Assembly: GCA_963773685.1 (NCBI GenBank)
Contig: CAVZBY010000012.1
Location: 1-20,737 of the forward strand
DNA from: JALHVH01 sp963773685
Lineage (GTDB): Bacteria > Acidobacteriota > Aminicenantia > Aminicenantales > Saccharicenantaceae
DNA: 20,737 bases
Direction: 5' to 3'
In this document: positions 13,756-20,737 of the stretch, one piece after another
How positions within the stretch are numbered: the stretch's first letter is position 1
Layout of the letters: every line of letters begins with the position of its first letter
The notes under the pieces: model-generated
Told to the model about the DNA's origin: nothing
What the model saw: the letters and a program-made list of their open reading frames with translations, nothing else
Databases searched by the model: none
Translations under genes and position numbers: made by a program

Positions 13756-15855
13756 ATGGTGTCCCGGCCGCACGATGATCAGGGATTTGCGCCCAACGCC
13801 ATCAGGATCCTCAAGGCGCGGTATTACCTCAAAGACGAAAAGGGCGGTTTCCTGGACAGATCGCCGTCCGACCTCTTCCGGCGCGTCGCGACGTTCATCG
13901 CCGGCGCGGAAAAGGGCGGGGCCGAGCGGGACCGCTGGGCCGAATCCTTCTTCAAGGTCATGATCAACCGGGACTTCCTCCCGAACAGCCCGACCCTGAC
14001 CGGCGCCGGGCGCGGCATGTGCCTCAGCGCCTGCTTCGTGCTCCCTATCGAGGATTCGCTGGTCTCCATCTTCGACACCGTCAAGAACGCCGCCCTCGTT
14101 CACAAGGAGGGAGGCGGGACCGGCTTCGACTTCAGCTCGCTCCGGCCCCGGGGCAGTTTCGTCCGTAAGACCCAGGGCATCGCCTCGGGCCCCGTCTCCT
14201 TCCTCCGGGTCATCGACGCCGCGACCGAGGCCGTCAAGCAGGGCGGGACCCGCCGGGGGGCTAATATCGGCATCCTCAGGGTCGACCACCCGGACATCGA
14301 GGAGTTCATCGCCATGAAGCGGGACGGCCGGAGCGTCTCCAACTTCAACATCTCCGTCGCGGTGACCGACGAGTTCATGCGCGCCCTGAAAGAGGACGGG
14401 GAATACGCCATCCGCGACCCGTACAAAGGCCGGAAGTCCGGGACCAAGAAGGCCCGCGACGTCTTCCGTCTCCTCGTCGAATCGGCCTGGGCCGTCGGCG
14501 ACCCCGGCCTCATCTTCATCGACCGCATCAACCGGCGCAATCCGACCCGGGGGCTGGGCCCCATCCGGGCGACGAACCCCTGCGGCGAACAGCCTCTCCA
14601 CGCCTACGAATCGTGCAATCTCGGCTCCATCAACGTCGCGAACTTCTACGATCCCGCCAAGCCCGGCTGTTTCGACCGCGAGCGCTTCGCCGGCGTCGTC
14701 GCGACGGCCGTCCGATTTCTCGACGACGTCATCGAGGTCAACACCTATCCCCTGCCGCAGATCGCCGAGACGACACGGGCGAACCGCCGCATCGGCCTCG
14801 GGGTCATGGGTTGGGCGGACCTCCTCCTGAAAATGGGGCTCCGCTACGATTCGCCCGAGGCCCTGGCTTTCGCCGGCGAGCTCGTCGGCTTCATGAGGGA
14901 ACGGGCGGACGCGGAGAGCCGGGAGCTCGGGCGCCTCAAGGGCAGCTTCCCCAACGTCGGCAAGTCCGTCTTCAAGGGGACCGACCGCCGGAACGCCACC
15001 GTCCTGACCATCGCGCCGACCGGGACCATCTCCCGCATCGCCGGCTGTTCCTCGTCCGTCGAGCCGGTCTTCGCCTTCGAGTTCACCTCGAAGATCCTCG
15101 ACGGAGAGCTCAAGGACATCCATCCGCTCTACAAGGAATGGCGGGAGAAGAACCCGGACGCCCCCCTGCCCTCGCACTTCGTCACGGCCCACGACATCAA
15201 GCCGGAGGGCCATCTCCGGATGCAAGCCGCCTTCCAGAAGCCCGTGGACAATTCGGTCTCCAAGACCATCAACCTGCCCCACGACGCGACCGAGGACGAT
15301 ATCGAGAAGGCCTTCCTCCTGGCCTACGAGCTCGGGACCAAGGGCATCACGATCTACCGGGACGGCTGCAAGGCGGAACAGGTCCTGTACAAGACCGTCG
15401 CCGAGGAGCCCCGCATGCCCAAGGAGCGGCCCGGGTCCCTGCCCTCCATCACCGACAAGATCAAAACGGGCTTCGGGAACCTCTATGTGACCATCACCTT
15501 CTACAACGGCAAGCCGTTCGAGGTCTTCACGAGCATCGGGAAGAGCGGCTATTCGACGATGGCCGACGCGGAGGCCCTCGGGCGCCTCATCTCGATGGCC
15601 CTCCGGAGCGGCGTCGAGCCGCAGGAGGTCATCTACCAGATCAAGGGCATCGGCGGGGCCGATCCCATCTTCACCGAGGGCGGCCTGGTCCAGTCCATTC
15701 CCGACGCCATCGCCAAGATCCTCGAGCGCCACCTCGGCGAGGTCAAGGCGAATCCCAAGGACTTCTTCAAGAACATCTGCAAGATGTGCGGCGCGACCAT
15801 GCCCGACGAGAAATGCCCGACCTGTCCCAACTGCGGTTGGAACAAGTGCTCTTAG
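13756..15855 (+). CDS. nrdJ: Adenosylcobalamin-dependent ribonucleotide reductase (class II)
   Basis: This 699-residue enzyme reduces ribonucleotides to deoxyribonucleotides, using adenosylcobalamin to make the thiyl radical, and works without oxygen. NSPTLTGAG and CLSACFVLPIEDS (C93, first redox Cys) lead to NPCGEQPLHAYESCNLGSIN, where N274, C276 and E278 form the active site and C287 is the second redox Cys. IAPTGTISRIAGCSSSVEPVFA and KGITIYRDGCK are further family blocks. Residues of about 560-660 form a TSCPD domain (GKSGYSTMADAEALGRLISMALRSG), and the C-terminus is a Cys-rich zinc-ribbon-like tail (CKMCG, CPTCPNCGWNKCS). It is at the short end for NrdJ and has no visible N-terminal ATP-cone, so allosteric activity control may be absent. 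ATG 13756 follows AAGGAG. The leader is too short for a cobalamin riboswitch. Confidence 0.96.
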   Translation: MVSRPHDDQGFAPNAIRILKARYYLKDEKGGFLDRSPSDLFRRVATFIAGAEKGGAERDRWAESFFKVMINRDFLPNSPTLTGAGRGMCLSACFVLPIEDSLVSIFDTVKNAALVHKEGGGTGFDFSSLRPRGSFVRKTQGIASGPVSFLRVIDAATEAVKQGGTRRGANIGILRVDHPDIEEFIAMKRDGRSVSNFNISVAVTDEFMRALKEDGEYAIRDPYKGRKSGTKKARDVFRLLVESAWAVGDPGLIFIDRINRRNPTRGLGPIRATNPCGEQPLHAYESCNLGSINVANFYDPAKPGCFDRERFAGVVATAVRFLDDVIEVNTYPLPQIAETTRANRRIGLGVMGWADLLLKMGLRYDSPEALAFAGELVGFMRERADAESRELGRLKGSFPNVGKSVFKGTDRRNATVLTIAPTGTISRIAGCSSSVEPVFAFEFTSKILDGELKDIHPLYKEWREKNPDAPLPSHFVTAHDIKPEGHLRMQAAFQKPVDNSVSKTINLPHDATEDDIEKAFLLAYELGTKGITIYRDGCKAEQVLYKTVAEEPRMPKERPGSLPSITDKIKTGFGNLYVTITFYNGKPFEVFTSIGKSGYSTMADAEALGRLISMALRSGVEPQEVIYQIKGIGGADPIFTEGGLVQSIPDAIAKILERHLGEVKANPKDFFKNICKMCGATMPDEKCPTCPNCGWNKCS

Positions 15856-15928
15856 CGCCGATCAGCGGCGACGGCTTCAAGAATCCCGGACCGTCCGCGA
15901 CTCTTGTCGAATCGATAAGATCGGAAGC

Positions 15929-16918
15929 CTAAGGGTCGATCTTCCAAAGATTCCCGGCTTCGTATATCGCATTGGCGGGGATTCCGAACGTGCCGATCTC
16001 CGCGAACGCCAGGCTATTGTTATCGTCGGGATCGGCCCAAAGATCGGCGTTGACGAAGAGCGTAACGCCCACATAGGCTTCGCCCGGGGCGTCGATGATC
16101 ACCTCGGAGGGCAGGCCGAGCTCCTCGACAAAGTACTTCTCCCGGTCTTCGGATCGCGTGCTGTCGGAGGATCGGATGGGCCCGAAGCTCGCCGACCAGA
16201 AATGGTCGGCGGTGGCGACACGGACCACCATGCCGCCGAAGACGGATACCGAGGCGTCATAATCGGACAAGAAGCAGCCGGAAGCGATGACCCGATGACG
16301 GCCGGACATAAATAAAGGATATGATCCGCCGCCGCTCCGGCGGAGGGCCCACATCCCTTTTTCGGGGATCGTGCCCGACCATTCGAGGCCCAGCGAAACA
16401 CAGGCGCTGTTATCTTTTCCCATGCCCGTAACGGTCCGTTGGATCAGGTCGCCGGCCTGCGCGCTCCAGCCGATGAGGCCCTCCTTGACTTCCGTGATCG
16501 ATCTGATCCCGGACAGGCTCGAATAGCTTCCATCGAAGTGAAGGGGATAAGGAGGTCCGACCTTTTCCCAGCGATCCCAAAAGGCACCGCCTCCAGCCGC
16601 GTCCTTTATGGAGGGGACTTTGCCTATTTCGACGGCTGGACCTTCTCGATAGCTATATCTCATATCTGCCCCGTGGCCGGGGGGCGAGTTCCAGATCACT
16701 CTCGATTGTCCTTGGATCCTCTCTCGGCGCAACTTCGCCAGGCCGGAAAGCTCTGCCTGCAATTTCTTGAGCTCCGCGGCCGGAACCTCTTTCTTGGCCA
16801 GTTTCTCTTGGAGCAGGCGGTACTTGATCCGCTCTTCGAACGTGAAGCCATACAATCGTATCCTGATCTGATCGAAGACATGATTCTTGAATTCCCGTCC
16901 GAATTTCGAAAGCTTCAT
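15929..16918 (-). CDS. Hypothetical protein with N-terminal coiled coil
   Basis: I do not recognise the family of this 329-residue protein. The N-terminus (MKLSKFGREFKNHVFDQIRIRL) is basic and amphipathic. Residues of about 23-65 are Lys/Glu/Leu-rich and likely coiled coil (LQEKLAKKEVPAAELKKLQ). The rest is rich in Gly, Ser and aromatics with short beta-like segments (GMVVRVATADHFWSASFGPI, YVGVTLFVNADLW) and ends in AIYEAGNLWKIDP. No signal peptide or membrane segment is seen. ATG 16918 follows GAGGGGGA at good spacing; a TTG at 16933 is also in frame but lacks a site. Its base and codon use are visibly less GC-biased than nrdJ and murJ on either side, which suggests a recent arrival. It has its own promoter at 16991-17019 and converges on nrdJ. 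Confidence 0.7.
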   Translation of the reverse strand: MKLSKFGREFKNHVFDQIRIRLYGFTFEERIKYRLLQEKLAKKEVPAAELKKLQAELSGLAKLRRERIQGQSRVIWNSPPGHGADMRYSYREGPAVEIGKVPSIKDAAGGGAFWDRWEKVGPPYPLHFDGSYSSLSGIRSITEVKEGLIGWSAQAGDLIQRTVTGMGKDNSACVSLGLEWSGTIPEKGMWALRRSGGGSYPLFMSGRHRVIASGCFLSDYDASVSVFGGMVVRVATADHFWSASFGPIRSSDSTRSEDREKYFVEELGLPSEVIIDAPGEAYVGVTLFVNADLWADPDDNNSLAFAEIGTFGIPANAIYEAGNLWKIDP

Positions 16919-16990
16919 TTTGTTCCCCCTCAATGGAATTGAACAGAAATTAAGGATACTAAGCCGTCTTTATTGCCCCCCGTTGATTTC

Positions 16991-17019
16991 AGTATCAAGT
17001 ATCGAGGCTGTCATGTCAA
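16991..17019 (-). promoter_or_regulatory. Promoter of the hypothetical coiled-coil protein gene
   Basis: On the minus strand, TTGACA (17014-17019), a 17-base spacer and GATACT (16991-16996) leave a leader of about 65 bases before ATG 16918. The same GATACT -10 is used upstream of 8830. The rest of 17020-17183, between this promoter and the murJ stop, holds only a small GATAGG-TCG-CCTATC hairpin (17103-17117) without a T-run, and no gene. Confidence 0.6.
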
Positions 17020-17183
17020 CGGCAATCATCGGAAACTCCGCCCAGGCCTTCACAAGCCGGACGGTCGTCAGCGCGCTCTTATTTAAAGGCTCGACCGCGC
17101 CTGATAGGTCGCCTATCTGGGCCCTCGGGATCTAGCCTATCCTGCCTTGATCCTTCACGAAGGAGTGAGAGAAGATGATAGGG

Positions 17184-18740
17184 TTAGCGGCGGAGGAAAC
17201 GGCGGAGATACTGGCGGGTTTCCGTGATGCCGAGAACGCGCGAAGTCCAGTAGAAGATGGCTAGCCCGAATAGGCCGCAGACCGTAACGCTCGCCAGCGA
17301 GGCGAGGAACGAAGGACCGAGCCGGGCGAGGATGAAGCCGTTGGCGAACCAGGCGGCGGCCCCGCCGGCGGCCGAGGCCGCTGTCAGGGCCGCGAAAAAT
17401 CGCCCCATCGGGCGCAGGTCGGTCTTGCCGATCTTCCTGGGCAGAAGGAAGATGAGGAGCGCCACGTTGAGGACGGCGGCGATCGCCGTGGATAGGGGGA
17501 ACGCCAGGAAGCCAATGACCCACATCAGGCTCAGGTTGAGGACGATGTTGAGGCCTATGGAGGCAAAGCTCGCGTACATGGGCGTTTTGGCGTCCTTGAA
17601 CGCGTAAAAGACCGAGGCGACGTTCCGGAGGGCCGCCATGAAAGGAATGCCCAGCGTGTAGAGGACGAGGGCCGCCGCCGTGGCCGCGGTGTCCTCGGCC
17701 GTGAAGTGCCCGCGCTGGTAGATGACCCGGGTAATGGGCCGGGAGAGGAACGCGATGAGGACCAACGTCGGCACCGTCAGGAACAGGACCATCTTCAGGG
17801 AATCGTCGAGAGTCGCCTTGACGGCGGCAACGTCCTTGTCGAGGACGAGCTTCGCCAGCGAGGGCAGGGCCACGGTCCCGACGGCGATGCCGAAGAGCCC
17901 GAGCGGCAGGTGCATGATGCGGAAGGCATAGTTCAGCCAGCTCACACTGCCCTGGGCCAGGGGCGTGACGAGAATCGTGTTGACGAGGACGTTGATGCGC
18001 GTCCCGGCCAGCCCGATGGCCACGGGGATGAACAGGGCCATGACCTGACGGAAGGCCGGATCGCGGAAGCTGAGGATGGGGCTGAACCGGAACCCCTTTT
18101 TCCGGACGAGCGGGACCTGGATCAGGAACTGCATCAGGCCGCCGATGAGCACTCCGATGGCCATGCCGAAGATGGGCTCTTTCCCGCGGGCAACGTACCA
18201 GCCGTAGGTCAGCAGGGGGAAGAGGATGGAAAACAGGTTGAAGAGGGCCGGGGCGAGGGAGGGCAGGAAGAACGACTTCTCCGTGTTGAGATAGCTCATG
18301 GCCCAGGCGCCGAGGCTGACGAACAGGAGGAAGGGGAAGAGGACGGCCGTGAGCTGGGCTGTGAGGTCGATCTTCCCGGGGACCTTCGCGAAGCCGAAGG
18401 CGATCCCCTTGGCCAGGACCGGCGCCAGGAGCAGGCCCGCGAGCGAGACGAGGCCGGCCACGACGAAGAGGACATTGAAGATGTTCGAGGCCAGCCGGTT
18501 TTCGGCGTCCTTCCCCTTGGCCTTCTCCCCCGTCAGGACCGGGACGAACGCGGCCGATAGGGCGGTCTCGGCGAAGAGGTCGCGGAGAAGATTGGGGATG
18601 CGGAAGGCGACGTTGAAGGCATCCGTGGCGGCCCCGACCCCGAAGAGATGGGCGAAGACGGATTCCCGAACCAAGCCCATGACCCGGCTCACGGCCGTGC
18701 CGACAGTGAAGGACCGGACCCCTTTGGAGATGTCTTCCAT
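17184..18740 (-). CDS. murJ: Lipid II flippase MurJ (MviN family)
   Basis: This 518-residue inner-membrane protein of the MurJ/MviN family, in the MOP exporter superfamily, flips lipid II to the outer leaflet for peptidoglycan synthesis. The start shows the family block SRVMGLVRESVFAHLFGVGAATDAF, then AFRIPNLLRDLFAETALSAAFVP, with conserved charged residues R19, R25, D40, R47 and R53. About 14 hydrophobic helices follow and the length is usual. Later blocks include LNYAFRIMHLPLGLFGIAVGTVALPSL and YQRGHFTAEDT, both typical of MurJ. ATG 18740 has no ribosome site, but a TATAAT at 18750-18755 is so close that the mRNA may be leaderless. The gene stands alone on the minus strand and borders the AT-rich restriction-modification module. 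Confidence 0.95.
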   Translation of the reverse strand: MEDISKGVRSFTVGTAVSRVMGLVRESVFAHLFGVGAATDAFNVAFRIPNLLRDLFAETALSAAFVPVLTGEKAKGKDAENRLASNIFNVLFVVAGLVSLAGLLLAPVLAKGIAFGFAKVPGKIDLTAQLTAVLFPFLLFVSLGAWAMSYLNTEKSFFLPSLAPALFNLFSILFPLLTYGWYVARGKEPIFGMAIGVLIGGLMQFLIQVPLVRKKGFRFSPILSFRDPAFRQVMALFIPVAIGLAGTRINVLVNTILVTPLAQGSVSWLNYAFRIMHLPLGLFGIAVGTVALPSLAKLVLDKDVAAVKATLDDSLKMVLFLTVPTLVLIAFLSRPITRVIYQRGHFTAEDTAATAAALVLYTLGIPFMAALRNVASVFYAFKDAKTPMYASFASIGLNIVLNLSLMWVIGFLAFPLSTAIAAVLNVALLIFLLPRKIGKTDLRPMGRFFAALTAASAAGGAAAWFANGFILARLGPSFLASLASVTVCGLFGLAIFYWTSRVLGITETRQYLRRFLRR

Positions 18741-18749
18741 TGTTTGTTG

Positions 18750-18755
18750 ATTATA
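18750..18755 (-). promoter_or_regulatory. Candidate -10 box for a leaderless murJ transcript
   Basis: TATAAT on the minus strand lies 9 bases from the murJ ATG, which would start the mRNA within a few bases of the start codon. No convincing -35 is seen in the A/T-rich stretch upstream (18756-18790). Confidence 0.35.
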
Positions 18756-18800
18756 TCAAACAATTTTAAAAATAAATGTGAGGCAAGAGGAAAAAAACTA

Positions 18801-18829
18801 TTGACAACAAACGTCTAAACGTCTATCTT
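18801..18829 (+). promoter_or_regulatory. Methyltransferase promoter with tandem 8-bp repeat in the spacer
   Basis: TTGACA (18801-18806), a 17-base spacer and TATCTT (18824-18829) lie 19 bases before ATG 18849. Two perfect copies of AACGTCTA stand head to tail at 18810-18817 and 18818-18825, filling most of the spacer and touching the -10. This placement suits a repressor or autoregulatory operator. The predicted leader is about a dozen bases with no clear ribosome site. Confidence 0.65.
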
Positions 18830-18848
18830 AAGAATAAGAGACAGCTTA

Positions 18849-19976
18849 ATGAAGAGAAACGCTCCAGGACGAATACGGGACGCTATTATTCAATTCTTAT
18901 CACAAACTTCTGGCAGTATCCCGGTAAAGGCTATAGAAAAAGGTGTCCATATACAAATTGGTGCTGTCCCTTCATCCTCGATAAGGTCGTATCTCAGATT
19001 AAACACGCCGACGCTCTTTCACCGTGAAGCGAGGGGCACGTATCGACTCATGAGTGAGACTAGCCCTTCCTCCTCAGTTCTGCCATCGCAAGAAACGTTA
19101 TGGCTGAATTCGTACAAATATGGCAGGGCAATTCTATATCAAGCTGACTGTTTTGAGTGGATCAGCAAACAAGGACCCAATAGCATTCATGGCATCATCA
19201 CTGATCCGCCTTATGGCTTATATGAATATGAACCTGAACAACAAGAAAAAATGAGAAATGGCAAAGGCGGAGTCTGGAGAATTCCACCCTCATATGATGG
19301 GCATCTGCGCTCTCCGTTACCCCGTTTTACTACCTTAACGTCAGGGCAGCTCATCGAATTAAGAAACTTCTTCATGAAATGGGGAAAAGCGGTATTCCCA
19401 ATCTTGGTGCCGGGCGCTCACATCGTCATGGCGTCCAATTCCCTTGTGTCTTACATTGTTTCAGGGGCCTTGGCCGCAGTTGGATATGAAAGACGGGGGG
19501 AAATCATCCGTCTTACGATGACAATGAGAGGAGGCGACCGCCCCAAAGCTGCGCATCAAGAATTTAACGAAATCAGCGTCATGCCAAGATCCATGTGGGA
19601 GCCTTGGATAGTCTTCAGAAAGCCTATTGAAGGCAGGGTTCAGGATAACCTCCGCAGATGGAAAACAGGCGGATTTCGCCGACCGGGAAAAGACAAGCCG
19701 TTCGGCGATGTCATTGCTTCGTCTCCAACGCGTGCGAGCGAACGGCGCATGGCCCCTCATCCAAGCCTAAAGCCTCAGGCATTCTTGAGACAGATCGTGC
19801 GAGCCGTCCTCCCCTTGGGAGAAGGGATCATCTTGGATCCATTTGCTGGGGCTGGATCTACATTGGCGGCCGCAGAAACGCTCGGGTATGAAAGCATCGG
19901 GACCGAGAAAGACCCTATATATTATAAGATGGCCTGCTCGGCAATCCCAAAGTTGGCCAGCTTTAAGAAAACCTAA
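18849..19976 (+). CDS. DNA methyltransferase, N6-adenine/N4-cytosine type, beta-like motif order
   Basis: This 375-residue modification enzyme transfers a methyl group from S-adenosylmethionine to an exocyclic amino group in its DNA site. The catalytic motif IV is TDPPYG (D119-P-P-Y122). The SAM-binding motif I comes late, LDPFAGAGST (D330 onward), after the HPSLKPQAFLRQIVRAVLP block. The order IV then I is that of beta-class enzymes, and DPPY favours adenine. The long middle part (about 130-300) would hold target recognition. The N-terminal 67 residues (GRIRDAIIQFLSQTSGSIPV, SSSIRSYLRLN, HREARGTYRL) look like a winged-helix DNA-binding domain, possibly for regulation. Codon use is AT-richer than the host genes. 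Its stop is 2 bp from the stop of the convergent nuclease gene. Confidence 0.92.
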   Translation: MKRNAPGRIRDAIIQFLSQTSGSIPVKAIEKGVHIQIGAVPSSSIRSYLRLNTPTLFHREARGTYRLMSETSPSSSVLPSQETLWLNSYKYGRAILYQADCFEWISKQGPNSIHGIITDPPYGLYEYEPEQQEKMRNGKGGVWRIPPSYDGHLRSPLPRFTTLTSGQLIELRNFFMKWGKAVFPILVPGAHIVMASNSLVSYIVSGALAAVGYERRGEIIRLTMTMRGGDRPKAAHQEFNEISVMPRSMWEPWIVFRKPIEGRVQDNLRRWKTGGFRRPGKDKPFGDVIASSPTRASERRMAPHPSLKPQAFLRQIVRAVLPLGEGIILDPFAGAGSTLAAAETLGYESIGTEKDPIYYKMACSAIPKLASFKKT

Positions 19977-19978
19977 AC

Positions 19979-20587
19979 TCAAATACGGTAGACCCAGTTC
20001 TGCCTTATCTTTTTAATTCCATCCTTATGGAGAGTTGCCGTTCTCGTGCCCAGCTCTCCACGAGCATTCTTACGGAAATCGGATATGGAAACATGTCCTA
20101 AATATATTTCTGAAAACGCCAATGGTTTGCGAGAGGCCCCGGGCTCAGAGATATTATCTACTTCATATACAAACACACACATCCATTGCTCTCTGGCACC
20201 ATGAGTATCAACCGCTCCACCTGATTTCTTCGTCGTTTTGATCTCAACTCCATCTAAGCCACTTTTTACAGCATTTCCTGGATAGCGCCCTTGCACAATC
20301 AGATCGGGGTGGCCATTAGGATACTTATTCTCTCTAAGCGAACGAGAATGTTTCGCAAGACTTGCCGTGACCATATCTGAGAGAACCCCAGACATTATCG
20401 CTGGGCGCAGCATGTCATCCAAACGCTGGAGGCCTTTTTCAATTAAACGAGAATTTACATCAAAGAAAAAATCATAGACATCCCGTAAGGCCATCTGAAA
20501 ATCTTCAATTCTTAACCCAAACGGAAGCTGAGCTTCTCGGTTGAACTTCGACATGTCCACTTTGCTGCGAGAAATCAAGGTGCGCAT
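19979..20587 (-). CDS. Probable type II restriction endonuclease, PD-(D/E)XK fold
   Basis: This 202-residue protein pairs tail to tail with the adjacent methyltransferase. The nuclease signature is HPDLIVQGRYPG (P94-D95), then GVEIKTTKK (E115-x-K117), giving D95, E115 and K117 as the likely Mg2+ and catalytic residues. It is followed by the conserved-looking GGAVDTHGAREQWMCVFVYEVD. An upstream helical part contains RPAIMSGVLSDMVTASLAKHSRSL. Length and motif spacing fit orthodox type II enzymes that cut inside or next to a short site; the site cannot be deduced. ATG 20587 follows GAGG at good spacing. The gene is AT-rich and has its own promoter at 20610-20638. The family is inferred from the motif and the partner gene, not from recognising a named enzyme. 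Confidence 0.82.
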   Translation of the reverse strand: MRTLISRSKVDMSKFNREAQLPFGLRIEDFQMALRDVYDFFFDVNSRLIEKGLQRLDDMLRPAIMSGVLSDMVTASLAKHSRSLRENKYPNGHPDLIVQGRYPGNAVKSGLDGVEIKTTKKSGGAVDTHGAREQWMCVFVYEVDNISEPGASRKPLAFSEIYLGHVSISDFRKNARGELGTRTATLHKDGIKKIRQNWVYRI

Positions 20588-20609
20588 TTAAACCTCAATT
20601 TATAAACAA

Positions 20610-20638
20610 TTCATATAGCGCTCGGCCCGGGTTGTCAA
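20610..20638 (-). promoter_or_regulatory. Promoter of the restriction endonuclease gene
   Basis: On the minus strand, TTGACA (20633-20638), a 17-base spacer and TATGAA (20610-20615) lie about 22 bases upstream of ATG 20587. It lacks the AACGTCTA repeats of the methyltransferase promoter, so the two genes may be controlled differently. Confidence 0.55.
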
Positions 20639-20665
20639 GAGGACATAGGTACCCTATTGAACATT

Positions 20666-20701
20666 ATTAACGTATTCTTCCTAGATTTCTTCATCGTTAA
20701 T
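20666..20701. repeat. Small inverted repeat at the right edge of the restriction-modification island
   Basis: ATTAACG (20666-20672) is the reverse complement of CGTTAAT (20695-20701), with 22 bases between. It lies where AT-rich sequence gives way to GC-rich sequence (CCCCGGCGGGG). It could be a regulator site of a gene beyond the window or a boundary scar; evidence is slight. No gene is seen in 20639-20737. Confidence 0.25.
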
Positions 20702-20737
20702 CCCCGGCGGGGGGCACAGGAAAGAGGGACCGGGAAG

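Noticed and set aside
13750..15732. Long minus-strand open frame opposite nrdJ
   Set aside because: It mirrors the codon pattern of nrdJ and has Asp/Glu/Gly-rich random-looking sequence, no promoter and no ribosome site.
17103..17117. Terminator after murJ
   Set aside because: GATAGG-TCG-CCTATC is a 6-bp stem with a 3-base loop and no T-run on the minus strand.
1..20737. tRNA, rRNA, CRISPR array or complete insertion sequence
   Set aside because: No cloverleaf, regularly spaced repeats or transposase-like protein was seen on reading both strands by eye.

Overview
The window reads as a chromosomal stretch of a high-GC, Gram-negative, probably uncultured bacterium. Three things point to a diderm cell with a Tat pathway: a TonB-dependent outer-membrane receptor, several Tat-like leaders (DRRAFLKRG, KRRVFLKT, TRKDFLKMF), and MurJ. 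Tandem proteins with an NGGESW-type Kre9/KNH-like domain and a DNRLRE-like C-terminus, together with a cobalamin-dependent ribonucleotide reductase, recall Acidobacteriota/Aminicenantes-like genomes. That placement is an impression from gene content, not a search result.

Layout. (1) 59-1656, minus: a two-gene operon with a CPBP-type membrane protease translationally coupled to a MenA/UbiA-like prenyltransferase. (2) 1776-2948, plus: a divergent, Tat-exported aldo/keto reductase with two CxxCxxCxxxC clusters. (3) 2972-7131, minus: an operon of TonB receptor, a second Tat-like aldo/keto reductase broken by a single-base frameshift, and a Gfo/Idh/MocA oxidoreductase. (4) 7305-10131, plus: two tandem 433-residue secreted KNH/DNRLRE-like proteins that also share promoter and leader. 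(5) 10132-10649: no gene, but a 448-bp element with perfect 21-bp terminal inverted repeats and strong internal hairpins, lying against an intrinsic terminator. (6) 10650-13351, minus: a dipeptide-epimerase-like enolase-superfamily enzyme with a Tat-like leader, behind a DHA2-type MFS transporter. (7) 13507-15855, plus: a remnant of a surface-protein-like gene, then a compact nrdJ. (8) 15929-16918, minus: an unrecognised gene. (9) 17184-18740, minus: murJ. (10) 18801-20638: an AT-rich restriction-modification module, with convergent methyltransferase and PD-(D/E)XK nuclease genes whose stop codons are 2 bp apart. It looks horizontally acquired.

Promoters. Nearly every transcription unit has a recognisable sigma70-type promoter with a 17-bp spacer (TTGACA or a close variant, then TATATA, GATACT or TATAAT), so operon boundaries are fairly clear. 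Most genes are ordinary. The main points of interest are the inverted-repeat element at 10150-10597, the restriction-modification island with a tandem 8-mer inside its methyltransferase promoter, the exported Fe-S aldo/keto reductase divergent from a quinone-type prenyltransferase, and the frameshifted reductase in the TonB operon. I see no tRNA, rRNA, CRISPR array or complete insertion sequence.
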